Assembly: GCA_016938655.1 (NCBI GenBank)
Contig: JAFGUG010000023.1
Coordinates: 1-64,000 of the forward strand
Source of the DNA: Thiotrichales bacterium
GTDB taxonomy: Bacteria; Pseudomonadota; Gammaproteobacteria; Thiomicrospirales; Thiomicrospiraceae
Direction: 5' to 3'
DNA: 64,000 nucleotides
Part shown: piece after piece, positions 20,159 through 28,626 of the stretch
Position numbering within the stretch: the first letter of the stretch is position 1
Layout of the letters: each line of letters opens with the position of its first letter
Made by a program: the position numbers and the translations under genes
The notes under the pieces: generated by a model
Databases searched by the model: none
What the model saw: the letters and a program-made list of their open reading frames with translations, nothing else
Told to the model about the DNA's origin: nothing

Positions 20159-20386
20159 TCAATTCAACTGCGTGCTTTCTTGAGCCGTATTCGATTTGGC
20201 GTCCATCTCTCTGAGTGCATTTAAGTAATTCAACGCTTCGGTGCGCAACGGTTCTTCCAGCTCATTTGGATCATACGTTTCGGCACGCAGCATAATATGA
20301 CCGCCATCCGCACTGATCTTTCTTTTTAGCTGAAGAAATTTTTCTCGTTGCAGTAACCAATCTTTGAGTTCCGGTGACATAGTCAT
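20159..20386 (-). CDS. Small conserved-looking protein of unknown function
   Basis: 75 residues, soluble and charged. The middle reads MLRAETYDPNELEEPLRTEAL, resembling a short gammaproteobacterial family that I cannot name. It begins with MTMSPELKDWL after a good ribosome site (GGAGAGGGCAAG upstream of the ATG). It lies 79 bp downstream of lptG on the same strand, so it could be the last gene of that transcript. Coding character (balanced third positions, no rare features) supports a real gene. Confidence 0.6.
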   Translation of the reverse strand: MTMSPELKDWLLQREKFLQLKRKISADGGHIMLRAETYDPNELEEPLRTEALNYLNALREMDAKSNTAQESTQLN

Positions 20387-20465
20387 CTTGCCCTCTCCTG
20401 TTAACGTTTACGATTAATTGGACGGTATTCTAAACTCAATCGTTTAACCAATTACCCATGTGAAT

Positions 20466-21584
20466 CTATAGCTTTCTAATAAAATAATACGAGAGCATTA
20501 ACAATATTGTTGCCGGTAAAAACGCACCGACCACAGCCGGAAAACCGTAAATAATGCTAACGTTACCAAAAATCTGGTTAAACAAATGAAACCCGATTCC
20601 AATTAAAATACCCACAAAAATTCTTTGCCCAGTATTGGCTTGGCGTTGCAAGCCAAATATCAACGGAAACACAATGGCAACCATCCCAATAATGACAAAG
20701 GGGTTGGCGAGTTTGCGCCAAAACGCCAACTCATAATTTAGAGCTTCTAACTCATTATCATTAAGAAACTGAATGTAGTAGTGCAGGTCAACAATACTCA
20801 TAAAGCGCGAGCCAATATTTAAGCTCTCTATCACCTCGGGTTTTAATGGAAATTGAAAGGCCTGCCTTTCAATGGATTGTGATTGCCAGTCAAGCAGGGT
20901 AATCGTACCGGGTGAATTCAGCCCCTGTTCTTGTAAAGCTTGATTAGGCACACTTTTAAACGTTAAATTCTGTTCATTTCCGTGCAATAACACCCATTCA
21001 TCATCAATGTACTTTGCTTTAGGGGCGGTAATTAACTGCTTAATGTCGTCGCCTTGTTTAAGATAAACCGAAACACCTTGCAGTTCGGTGGTTGAAATAA
21101 TTCGGTCAACATGGATAAAGCGATCCGGTTCCTTAAGCCAAAACCCAGTCTCATTACCAATCGAAATACCTTTTTGTAAAATTTCACCCCGATATTTATT
21201 GGCATAAGCTTCACTGGCTGGTGCGATGATTTCGCCTAAAAAGGTCATGATCAACCACAGCACCAAAGCCGTCTTTAATACGGCATAAAAAATGCGACTC
21301 ACAGACCAACCAGACACTCGAATAACGGTTAACTCTGATTGACTGGCTAGACGCCCTAGCCCCATTAACATGCCGATTAACAACGCCACTGAAAAAAGGT
21401 CAAAGGCAAACATGGGCATTCTTAAAACGGTGTAGAAGGTAATGTCGCTCAAGCCATAAACCTCAGACAAGCGACTCAATTGTGACACAAACTCAAAAAA
21501 AGCCATGATCACAACCAGAACAAACAAGACCAACAGCGTATGCATCATCACCACACTGCCTAAGTAACGCTCTATGCGGTTCAT
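20466..21584 (-). CDS. lptG: LPS export ABC transporter permease LptG
   Basis: 372 residues of the YjgP/YjgQ family. Three N-terminal helices (1-125), a periplasmic beta-jellyroll-like domain (about 130-265) and three C-terminal helices form the LptF/LptG fold. Motifs include MNRIERYLGSVV at the start and SELTVIRVSGWSVSRI in the coupling region contacting LptB. With LptF and LptB it extracts LPS from the inner membrane. The start overlaps the lptF stop by 4 bp. Confidence 0.94.
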   Translation of the reverse strand: MNRIERYLGSVVMMHTLLVLFVLVVIMAFFEFVSQLSRLSEVYGLSDITFYTVLRMPMFAFDLFSVALLIGMLMGLGRLASQSELTVIRVSGWSVSRIFYAVLKTALVLWLIMTFLGEIIAPASEAYANKYRGEILQKGISIGNETGFWLKEPDRFIHVDRIISTTELQGVSVYLKQGDDIKQLITAPKAKYIDDEWVLLHGNEQNLTFKSVPNQALQEQGLNSPGTITLLDWQSQSIERQAFQFPLKPEVIESLNIGSRFMSIVDLHYYIQFLNDNELEALNYELAFWRKLANPFVIIGMVAIVFPLIFGLQRQANTGQRIFVGILIGIGFHLFNQIFGNVSIIYGFPAVVGAFLPATILLMLSYYFIRKL

Positions 21585-22675
21585 GCTAACTCCTGCCGTT
21601 TTAACGGTTTACGCTTGGGTGGTTTAGAACTGGGCAACCAGATGGCATAGATAAGAAAAATCAAAGGAATTGGCCACAATGCAACTTCCAAAGGAACGGA
21701 CTCATTAAGGGCCGACTTACGTAAGAGGAAGAGTAACTGGTTGTAAACGATAAAAAACACAATCGCTATAAAGAGCTTTCCAAAACGCCCTTGTCGGGGT
21801 TTAGTTTTACTTAACTTTAAACCTAACAACCCTAATACCAACACGCCAACCGCAGGCAGGATTCGCCACTGTAGCTGAACCTGATCAGCCAACGTATCCG
21901 ATGCCAACAATTCCAGACTTGAAACACTATCGAGCCTGTCTTTTTTGATTCCTGTTATTTTTAGATCAGGCAAATAGCCTTCGAGCCGTTCAAAATCTTG
22001 TACCGTTAGGTTTTGGTCGGGTGTGGCCAATCCTTGGTAGCGCTTACCCTCCTCTAACACCAGCGCCAATTTTTGATTAATCCACTCAAAGCGTCCCATT
22101 CGAGCAGTCAAAATAAGCGCTTGGTCTCCAGACTGATACTGCACCCAAATATCATGCATTACGCCGTTTGGGTCAATTTTACGGGCATAAAGCACGCCCT
22201 TTTTACCCGGTAAAATATTAAATTTCCCGGCGGACAGGCCTGCAAACGGCGCACTGGTTTGCGCCTCTTTAATCACACTATCCCCCTTCTCATAACTCCA
22301 AGGGGCGATATACATGGATATTAACAGGGTCAATAAGGCAATCGGCAGTAAAAACCAAAAGACCACTTTTTGAAAGTAACGTTGCGAAATACCGCAACTG
22401 TTCATCACCACCATCTCATGGTCTTGATACAACCGCCCAGCTGCTAACATCACACCCAATAAGGCCACCAGCGGTAAAATCACCTCTAATGCGCCAGGCA
22501 TTTTTAAAAGCAGTACCTCAAACACCACCGATGTTGGAATTTTACCCTCTACCGCATACCTCAAAAGCCGGGTTGTTTCGGTACCAAAGGTAATCAGTAA
22601 CAGCACTGCCAATACAGCCAAAAAGGTCGCAAGCAACTCTTTTAATAAATATCGGTCTAGAATTCGCAAAACCAT
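21581..22675 (-). CDS. lptF: LPS export ABC transporter permease LptF
   Basis: About 364 residues. It is the same fold as LptG, with the family motif LLPLVALLGVMLAAGRLYQDHEM (coupling loop) and MVVMNSCGISQRY. Three starts are close together: GTG 22678, ATG 22675 and TTG 22669. The AGGTGA immediately upstream is best spaced for the TTG, which would give MRILDRYLL, like other LptF proteins. It forms an operon with lptG. The divergent pepA lies 211 bp away. Confidence 0.93.
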   Translation of the reverse strand: MVLRILDRYLLKELLATFLAVLAVLLLITFGTETTRLLRYAVEGKIPTSVVFEVLLLKMPGALEVILPLVALLGVMLAAGRLYQDHEMVVMNSCGISQRYFQKVVFWFLLPIALLTLLISMYIAPWSYEKGDSVIKEAQTSAPFAGLSAGKFNILPGKKGVLYARKIDPNGVMHDIWVQYQSGDQALILTARMGRFEWINQKLALVLEEGKRYQGLATPDQNLTVQDFERLEGYLPDLKITGIKKDRLDSVSSLELLASDTLADQVQLQWRILPAVGVLVLGLLGLKLSKTKPRQGRFGKLFIAIVFFIVYNQLLFLLRKSALNESVPLEVALWPIPLIFLIYAIWLPSSKPPKRKPLKRQELA

Positions 22676-22742
22676 CACCTAAAACTTTAAAATGGTAAAA
22701 TCAAACGTATTTGCAAGGCTCAAGCCAACAATCTTCAAAGTC

Positions 22743-22754
22743 AGCAGGCCTGCA
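22743..22754. repeat. AGCAGGCCTGCA copy in the lptF/pepA divergent intergenic region
   Basis: One mismatch to the perfect 12-mer. The 211-bp region also holds TTGTAA...TATATT (22774-22800) as a weak candidate pepA promoter; I see no other structure there. Confidence 0.8.
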
Positions 22755-22889
22755 GAAAAGTCACTTGTCTAGCTTGTAAGATGAGGATTTAGGCTATATT
22801 AAATACACCGAACCAAGCCATTACTTTTCGAATGGCCTCATTATACAAAACAAAGTCACCAATAACCGTAAACAAAGGGTTTTTACCAG

Positions 22890-24383
22890 ATGAAACGCAT
22901 TTCTTTTCGCTTTGACACCACTTACAACTCCGATTACGACTCATTAATCATTCCCGTGTTTGCTGACGGTCAACTTCCACAGGCCTGCGCCTTTTTAGAC
23001 ACCGATTCTGAATTGGCTAATTTAGTAAAAGACTTAAACGACTCTGCCGATTTTACGGGCGGTTCGGGTAAGACCTTAATGGTGATGCAACCGAGCAGTG
23101 CCTCTATTAAACGCCTTCTATTAGTCGGGTTCGGTAAAGAAGAGAGCCTCACCGCTAAAAGCTATTTAGAAGCGATTAAATCTGCGGCTGGCGCACTAGA
23201 GAACACCGGTGCCATTGACGTGTTAAACGCTTGTGTATTAGTGCAACCCGCTGAGCGTTCAAGCGACTGGGCCGTGCGTCACAACGCCCAAGTATTCCAA
23301 CAGAATTTCTACGACTACGCCCACGAAAGCCGTGGTGAGCACAAAAACAAAGAACCAAAACTCGAAAGCATGGCGTTTACGGTTGAAGCCACGCCAACAG
23401 CGACCTTTGCTGCACAGCAAGGTCAAGCCTCTGCACTAGGGATGGCGGTGACTCAAGACTTAGCCAATATGCCAAGTAATTTCTGTACGCCAGCGTACTT
23501 AGCGGAAACGGCCATTGAATTAGGCAAAACCTACGGCTTTGAAACGCATATTTTAGAGCGTGCTGAGATGATTGAGATGGGCATGGGTTCATTTATGTCT
23601 GTGGCTCAAGGCACCGACACCCCGCCAAAAATGATCTGCTTATCTTATAAAGGTGGCGCGGCAGACAAAGCGCCGATTGCTTTAGTGGGTAAAGGCGTGA
23701 CCTTTGACACAGGGGGTATCTCACTAAAACCGGGCGCGTCTATGGACGAGATGAAATACGATATGGGCGGTGCCGCCACGGTATTAGGCGTGTTTAAAGC
23801 ATTGGGTGAGCTTAAGCCAAACATTAACGTGGTGGGTGTGATTCCGTCCACTGAAAACATGCCTGCGGGCAATGCGATTAAACCGGGCGATGTGGTTACA
23901 TCACTCTCAGGTTTAACCATCGAAATTTTAAACACCGATGCCGAAGGCCGTTTGATTTTGTGTGATGCTTTAACCTACGCACAGCAAACTTACAAACCCG
24001 CCAAAATTGTCGATATGGCGACCTTAACCGGTGCGTGTATCGTCGCGTTAGGTAAGCACGTTTCCGGTCTGTTAGCCAATAATCAACCAATGGCAGACGC
24101 GCTGTTAGCCGCCGGTGAAGAAACCTATGACCGTTTCTGGCAATTGCCATTGGGCGAAGAGTGGGACGAGCAGTTAAAGTCAAACTTTGCAGACATGGCC
24201 AACATTGGCGGCCCTGCTGGCGGCACCATTACCGCTGCGCAGTTCTTGGCCCGTTTTGTTAAAGATGTGGATTGGGCGCACTTGGATATCGCGGGTACCG
24301 CTTGGGTCAGTGGTGACAAAAAAGGCGCAACCGGTCGTCCTGTGCCGGCGGTTCTGCAATATCTATTGAATGAGATTAAATAG
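22890..24383 (+). CDS. pepA: Cytosol (leucyl) aminopeptidase PepA
   Basis: 497 residues, the standard M17 length. The C-terminal catalytic domain shows LVGKGVTFDTGGISLKPG, DMGGAATVLG and the signature NTDAEGRL, with metal-binding Asp/Glu. ATLTGACIVALG and GTAWVSGDKKGATGRPV follow. It removes N-terminal residues from peptides in the cytoplasm; some PepA proteins also bind DNA at recombination sites. holC follows after 14 bp, the common pepA-holC pairing. Confidence 0.97.
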   Translation: MKRISFRFDTTYNSDYDSLIIPVFADGQLPQACAFLDTDSELANLVKDLNDSADFTGGSGKTLMVMQPSSASIKRLLLVGFGKEESLTAKSYLEAIKSAAGALENTGAIDVLNACVLVQPAERSSDWAVRHNAQVFQQNFYDYAHESRGEHKNKEPKLESMAFTVEATPTATFAAQQGQASALGMAVTQDLANMPSNFCTPAYLAETAIELGKTYGFETHILERAEMIEMGMGSFMSVAQGTDTPPKMICLSYKGGAADKAPIALVGKGVTFDTGGISLKPGASMDEMKYDMGGAATVLGVFKALGELKPNINVVGVIPSTENMPAGNAIKPGDVVTSLSGLTIEILNTDAEGRLILCDALTYAQQTYKPAKIVDMATLTGACIVALGKHVSGLLANNQPMADALLAAGEETYDRFWQLPLGEEWDEQLKSNFADMANIGGPAGGTITAAQFLARFVKDVDWAHLDIAGTAWVSGDKKGATGRPVPAVLQYLLNEIK

Positions 24384-24397
24384 GTAAACTGTCCGTT

Positions 24398-24838
24398 ATG
24401 TCCGATTCAAGCCAAACGGCTGACGTGCTGTTTTATGTGTTAAACAGCACTGAACCCACTAAGCGTGAGCAGTTTTTAAGCAAACTGCTCAAAAAAATTC
24501 TCAGCGAACAGCGCCGGTGTGATGTGCGCTTTGAAAACCAGCAAGAGGCCAAACGTTACGATTTAACCCTGTGGGATTATCAACCACAGAGCTTTATCAT
24601 TCACAGCCTAGAAAACGCTTTGCCCGCACCGATTCAACTGCACGGCAAGCAGATTCTAAAACCGTGTAACGATGTATTGGTCAACTTGCACCCAGAGTTT
24701 CCCGATATGTTTTCGGGCTATGTGCGCACCATTGAAATCCTTGATCAAACCGAGTATTTGGTGCAGATGGGACGTGAACGCTGGAAGGCTTACAAAGCGC
24801 AAGGTTTAGAACCTACCGTGCATAAAATTGGCTTTTAA
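24398..24838 (+). CDS. holC: DNA polymerase III chi subunit
   Basis: 146 residues, the typical chi length. VLFYVLNSTEPTKREQFLSKLL at the start and the end of the small Rossmann-like fold (RCDVRFENQQEAKRYDLTLW) match HolC, which links the clamp loader to SSB. It is encoded directly after pepA, as in many gammaproteobacteria. Confidence 0.93.
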   Translation: MSDSSQTADVLFYVLNSTEPTKREQFLSKLLKKILSEQRRCDVRFENQQEAKRYDLTLWDYQPQSFIIHSLENALPAPIQLHGKQILKPCNDVLVNLHPEFPDMFSGYVRTIEILDQTEYLVQMGRERWKAYKAQGLEPTVHKIGF

Positions 24839-24853
24839 ACGCTGTTAAAATTC

Positions 24854-24877
24854 AAACTTGGCAGGCCTGCCAAGTTT
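24854..24877. repeat. 24-bp perfect palindrome built around GCAGGCCTGC
   Basis: AAACTTG-GCAGGCCTGC-CAAGTTT is a perfect palindrome, 15 bp after holC. It is followed by TTAT, so the RNA could fold as a tight hairpin near the end of the pepA-holC message. Confidence 0.85.
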
Positions 24878-24897
24878 TATGAGCGCTGTAACGCAAA

Positions 24898-24934
24898 AAC
24901 CCCGCATAACGGTCAATGTCATGCGGGGTTTTTT
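24898..24934. terminator. Bidirectional rho-independent terminator between holC and the UPF0114 gene
   Basis: AACCCCGCAT (24898-24907) pairs with ATGCGGGGTT (24921-24930), flanked by A and T runs. It can end transcripts from both convergent genes. Confidence 0.9.
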
Positions 24935-24954
24935 ATGCTTTAAACGAACGTGAC

Positions 24955-25536
24955 TTAGTGCTTTTCGTACGCTTTGTGCGACAAATACAAGGCACCGGCC
25001 ACCAACATAATGGCTAAGGCGTAGTACAACAACTCTAACGGGCCAGTTGGTTTTAAGAAAATCGCTTGTTCAAAGAACATAACAATCAAAATCATCAAAA
25101 TAACTTTGGCTAGTTTGTCTTTAAGATCGTCTAGCGAGTTAATCATTAAGATTTTGCTGGCGGTACTTTTGCCATCCGCCGCATCAATCGGTGAGATAAA
25201 CAGTTCGTACAGACCCAGTGAAAAAATCAGCATGACCGTTCCCAGTAAGAAACCATCAACCGAAGCCACCACATGCGCAACCGTTTGTGCTTTCAGAACT
25301 GCACGCTCTGCATCCGCTAACTCATGATAATGACCCAAATGAGAAATCGTGTAAAACACATCAATCGCGGTTAAATAAAACACCCCAATCGCCATAATTA
25401 AACTGGCTACGACTGCTAACAGAACAATATAACGACTGTTCCATAATGCGCCTTCAAAATAACGCTCAACCGCGCCCTGCTCTTCAGGCGTCTTTAAACA
25501 CGTATTAATTGGTTTCTCTTTTTCTGTTCCTGCCAT
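24955..25536 (-). CDS. UPF0114 (YqhA-like) membrane protein
   Basis: 193 residues from the ATG at 25536, which has AAAGGA six bases upstream; a longer reading into hslV is less likely. Four hydrophobic helices are visible (about 33-60, 90-120, 150-172 and 178-192 of the shorter form). The central GTVMLIFSLGLYELFISP is the family hallmark. Function of UPF0114 is unknown. It starts 2 bp after the hslV stop, so it is coupled to hslV. Confidence 0.8.
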   Translation of the reverse strand: MAGTEKEKPINTCLKTPEEQGAVERYFEGALWNSRYIVLLAVVASLIMAIGVFYLTAIDVFYTISHLGHYHELADAERAVLKAQTVAHVVASVDGFLLGTVMLIFSLGLYELFISPIDAADGKSTASKILMINSLDDLKDKLAKVILMILIVMFFEQAIFLKPTGPLELLYYALAIMLVAGALYLSHKAYEKH

Positions 25537-25538
25537 GG

Positions 25539-26078
25539 TTAGTCCTTTGAAAGCTCTTCTATTGTTAAGTTGTGATTGGTGTAAATGCATAAATCAGCGG
25601 CAACGGTTAAGGCCTTCTCAACCACGTCACGTGCCGATAATTCGGTATTTTCCATTAACGCTTGCGCGGCTGCATGGGCGTAGTTCCCGCCTGAACCAAT
25701 TGCAATAAAATCATGCTGAGGCTCAATCACATCACCGGTTCCAGAGATGAGCAACATATTGTCTTCATCCGCTACTAACATCATCGCCTCTAATTTGCGC
25801 AAAGCACGATCGGTGCGCCAGTCTTTAGCCATCTCCACCGCAGCACGCATCAACTGTCCATTGTGGGTTTGCAACCGCCCTTCAAAACGTTCAAACAAGG
25901 TAAACGCATCGGCTGTTGCGCCCGCAAAACCGGCAATCACTTGACCGTTATATAATCGACGCACTTTACGTGCATTGCCTTTCATCACAACATGACCCAA
26001 GGTCACTTGACCATCACCACCGATGACCATTTTTCCGTTACGTTTGGCACATAAAATTGTTGTTCCGCGAAATGACAT
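25539..26078 (-). CDS. hslV: ATP-dependent protease HslV (ClpQ) peptidase subunit
   Basis: 179 residues from the ATG at 26078, preceded by AAAGGG; the ORF extension to 26111 lacks a site. It begins M-S-F-R-G-T-T-I-L, so processing would expose Thr6 as the N-terminal nucleophile, as in HslV proteins with short leaders. [21 protein letters not shown] and [15 protein letters not shown] are family motifs. It forms the dodecameric core for HslU. hslU is not the next gene but lies 4.2 kb away on the other strand. Confidence 0.96.
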   Translation of the reverse strand: MSFRGTTILCAKRNGKMVIGGDGQVTLGHVVMKGNARKVRRLYNGQVIAGFAGATADAFTLFERFEGRLQTHNGQLMRAAVEMAKDWRTDRALRKLEAMMLVADEDNMLLISGTGDVIEPQHDFIAIGSGGNYAHAAAQALMENTELSARDVVEKALTVAADLCIYTNHNLTIEELSKD

Positions 26079-26198
26079 TTTTAGCCCTTTAATTACGAAT
26101 TGATGCCGCACATTCTAAAGGAAAAGTGTTGAATAGACGAGGTTTTTACTGAAAATGGCCATTTGAAAAGTAAGCAGGCCGGGTCATTTTTTGATTCA

Positions 26199-26334
26199 AA
26201 CCACAAAGACACCAAAGCACACAGGTTTTTAAGTTGGTTTAATTGAGGTTTGAAGGTTGGTAACATGCCATTTTGAAACCATACGCCAGCCAACTAACAT
26301 CGCTTTTCTTCGCGCCTTTCGTGCCTTTGTGGTT
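26199..26334. repeat. Imperfect inverted repeat (AACCACAAAG-type) in the hslV/pseudopilin gap
   Basis: AACCACAAAGACACCAAAG starting at 26199 is matched on the opposite strand by 26311-26334 (reverse complement AACCACAAAGGCACGAAAG). The arms differ by two bases and enclose about 90 bp. The 296-bp gap also has GCAGGCC at 26174 and AGCAGGCCTGTT at 26358, and no open frame. Confidence 0.7.
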
Positions 26335-26374
26335 AATGTCAGGACAACCTCAAACTAAGCAGGCCTGTTGATTC

Positions 26375-26893
26375 CTAAAGCTTCATACACAGCTGTGAGC
26401 CGTTTAGTGTGTATTCCACGTCACCAGAATTACGCGTCCCTTCATCCATTTGTGCCTCAATGCTCTTTGCCAAACCGACATCAATCTCGGTAATGCACAT
26501 TTGATTGGCTCCCGCAATCAGGCCAAAATTTGCACCGCTGCTGCCACCCCAAGTGGCTTTAAATGCAGCGCCAATCTCTGGAAGCGGGTTTAAACGTTGA
26601 CTCAAACCGGCTTGGTAGATATCGAAAAAATAGCCGGTTGTTGGTGCATCTTCGGTAGATAAGACCGTTTTAATTCTGCCAGGATTGGATGAATCTTCAC
26701 CCGGCAAGCTCGAAAACTTATCCTTATAAAGCATGGATATCACCCTAAACTCCTTGAGTTTTTTAATATCCGAACGAATTTGGGCGTTCTCAATCAATGA
26801 TTGCCCCTTCATAATCCCACCCAACAGCAGCCCAGTAATGACCAAAACAATACTCAGTTCAACCAAAGTAAAGCCTGATTGTTTAATGAACAT
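26375..26893 (-). CDS. Orphan type IV pilin-like (pseudopilin) protein
   Basis: 172 residues from the ATG at 26893, which follows GGGTGG; a TTG at 26905 is less likely. M-F-I-K-Q-S-G-F-T-L-V-E-L-S-I-V has a short leader, the Gly/Phe prepilin peptidase site and Glu5, followed by a hydrophobic helix (about 8-28). The remainder has two Cys (QMCITEID and GSQLCMKL), probably a C-terminal disulfide. It is separate from the gsp pseudopilin cluster 33 kb away. Its partner machinery cannot be told from context. It lies between hslV and a toxin-antitoxin pair. Confidence 0.8.
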   Translation of the reverse strand: MFIKQSGFTLVELSIVLVITGLLLGGIMKGQSLIENAQIRSDIKKLKEFRVISMLYKDKFSSLPGEDSSNPGRIKTVLSTEDAPTTGYFFDIYQAGLSQRLNPLPEIGAAFKATWGGSSGANFGLIAGANQMCITEIDVGLAKSIEAQMDEGTRNSGDVEYTLNGSQLCMKL

Positions 26894-27031
26894 AACACCA
26901 CCCAAGAATGCAACTACTCTTTATTAAGTACGTAATTAATCATACTTAAAAACAACCAGAATGTCATCCGTGCTAATTTCGAATTTAAACTGCTTCCCAT
27001 CTCAAAATTAAAGTTCTGATACTTAAAGCCA

Positions 27032-27394
27032 TTGACCTGGATGTCGCTTAGTTGTTACAATTATCACATCAAATATAAGCTGTTAACCACTCATAAATTC
27101 GACAAATGGTTCCAAAACCTTAAGGATAAAAAGGTGCGATACCGATTAGAAGCTCGCATCAGTCAAATACAAAGTGGACACTTTGGAGAGACTAAACCGC
27201 TTGATGCGGAATTGTATGAACTTCGATTTTTCTTTGGTGGCGGGATTAGAATTTACTACGTGATCCGAGGTGATGAAATTATTATCTTACTAAATGGCGG
27301 TGATAAATCTTCACAAACCAGAGACATTAAAACCGCAAAAGAACTCTTAACGAAATTGGAGGTCAGAAATGACGTTGGAACTCAAAACGTTTGA
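27032..27394 (+). CDS. RelE/HigB-like toxin of a type II toxin-antitoxin module
   Basis: Up to 120 residues; the start is uncertain (27032, 27041 or an internal CTG), because homologues usually begin close to LLTTHKFDKWFQNL. The body, FDKWFQNLKDKKVRYRLEARI, ELRFFFGGGIRIYYVIRGDEIIILLNGGDKSSQTRDI and then K-T-A, matches the addiction-module killer family (COG3657), relatives of RelE that cleave mRNA. The order toxin then antitoxin, with a 26-bp overlap, is the HigBA arrangement. Confidence 0.85.
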   Translation: MTWMSLSCYNYHIKYKLLTTHKFDKWFQNLKDKKVRYRLEARISQIQSGHFGETKPLDAELYELRFFFGGGIRIYYVIRGDEIIILLNGGDKSSQTRDIKTAKELLTKLEVRNDVGTQNV

Positions 27395-27653
27395 ATTTGC
27401 AAAAGACGTTGAAACTAAAGAGGACATGGCTCTCTACCTTTCTACGTTTCTTGAAGAAGGTGGCACTGAAGCATTACTTGAAGGGCTGAATCATTTAATT
27501 AAATCTAAAGGCATGACCGAAACATCAAGATTAAGCGGTCTTAACCGTCAAAATCTTTATCGTCTATTAAATGGCAAAACCCAACCAAAATTTGAAACCT
27601 TAAATAAACTGCTTCACGCTCTGGGGTTTAAGCTGTCGATAGAAGCGGCTTGA
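27369..27653 (+). CDS. HigA-like antitoxin (helix-turn-helix)
   Basis: 94 residues. A helix-turn-helix covers TSRLSGLNRQNLYRLLNGKTQP (split at LSG; about 52-73), and KFETLNKLLHALGFKLSIEA closes the protein. This matches the COG3636 addiction-module antitoxins. It starts inside the toxin gene after GGAGGTCAGAA, a strong ribosome site. It should bind the toxin and repress their shared promoter. The cassette interrupts what looks like an ancestral xerC-hslV neighbourhood. Confidence 0.88.
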   Translation: MTLELKTFEFAKDVETKEDMALYLSTFLEEGGTEALLEGLNHLIKSKGMTETSRLSGLNRQNLYRLLNGKTQPKFETLNKLLHALGFKLSIEAA

Positions 27654-27694
27654 TTAGATAACGCCGCTTATAAGAAGCAATTCTTTGAGAAGCC

Positions 27695-28612
27695 TTACTT
27701 TTTAGCGCGCGGATGCGCTTCATCATAGACGTGTGCAAGGTGTTGCAAGTCGAGTTTGGTATAAATTTGCGTGGTTGATAAATTAGCGTGACCCAACATC
27801 TCTTGTACGGCACGTAAATCCCCACTGGACTCTAAGACATGGGTGGCACACGCATGACGAAAACGGTGCGGCGACATTTTGGTGGGTAACCCCGCTTTTA
27901 AGGTACGTTGATCCAACCGTTTTTGCACGGTTCGCGGTGCGATGCGGTTACCGCGTTGATTCACAAATACCGCGTGTTCATCAGCATTCGCGTAATCGTG
28001 GCGAATCGCTAACCACGCTTGCATCGCTTGTTGCGCCTTTGAACCCACAGGCGCAATTCGGGCTTTTTGACCTTTACCCAGCACATACACCCAACCGGCC
28101 GCCATCTGGTCTAATCCCGGAGTCAGATCTAAATCGGTACACTCGGAAAGTCGCAGGCCTGCTGAATAGAGCAGTTCGTAAATGGCTTGGTCACGCACGT
28201 CTTGCCAAGTTTCAAGGTTCTGCTCTAACAGTTTGCGAGTCCAGTCCACGTCTAGACTTTTTGGAAGCGGTTTCGGTTGTTTGGGGGCTTTAATGCCTTT
28301 CGCTGGGTTTTTAAGCAGCACCTCTTCCAGAATTAGGTAATCAAAAAAACTGCGAATTGCCGACAGTTGGCGAGCTAAGGTTCGGGCACTGATGCCCTTT
28401 TGCACCCGAAACCCCATAAAGGCACGAATGGCACCGGCATCAATCTGTTGCCAATCGGAAAACGCTAAATTCGATTCCAGCAGGCCTGCTTGCTCGTCAC
28501 CGGCCAGATAAAACCCCAAAAACGCCTGCAAATCTTTCTCGTAATTCAGCACCGTGTGACGTGACCGGTTTTGCAGTTTTAGTCGATTGAGGTAAGCGGT
28601 AAGGTGCGTCAT
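27695..28612 (-). CDS. xerC: Tyrosine recombinase XerC
   Basis: 305 residues from the ATG at 28612 (MTHLTAYLNRL), after AAAGG; the longer ORF runs back into the DUF484 gene and is unlikely. The N-terminal SAM-like core-binding domain is followed by the catalytic residues Arg in SAGLRLSE, Lys in VLGKGQKAR, His-x-x-Arg in HRFRHACATH, His in LGHANLSTTQ and Tyr in IYTKLD. It resolves chromosome dimers at dif with XerD. It follows DUF484 and dapF, the standard gammaproteobacterial order. Confidence 0.95.
   Translation of the reverse strand: MTHLTAYLNRLKLQNRSRHTVLNYEKDLQAFLGFYLAGDEQAGLLESNLAFSDWQQIDAGAIRAFMGFRVQKGISARTLARQLSAIRSFFDYLILEEVLLKNPAKGIKAPKQPKPLPKSLDVDWTRKLLEQNLETWQDVRDQAIYELLYSAGLRLSECTDLDLTPGLDQMAAGWVYVLGKGQKARIAPVGSKAQQAMQAWLAIRHDYANADEHAVFVNQRGNRIAPRTVQKRLDQRTLKAGLPTKMSPHRFRHACATHVLESSGDLRAVQEMLGHANLSTTQIYTKLDLQHLAHVYDEAHPRAKK
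28153..28163. repeat. GCAGGCCTGCT copy at the catalytic arginine region of xerC
   Basis: On the coding strand it encodes S-A-G-L of SAGLRLSE, so this highly conserved catalytic segment tolerates or uses the motif. Confidence 0.8.
28479..28490. repeat. Perfect AGCAGGCCTGCT palindrome in the xerC N-terminal domain
   Basis: Encodes Q-A-G-L within DEQAGLLES, in a less conserved part of the recombinase. Confidence 0.9.
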
Positions 28613-28626
28613 CTGGTGGCCTTTAA

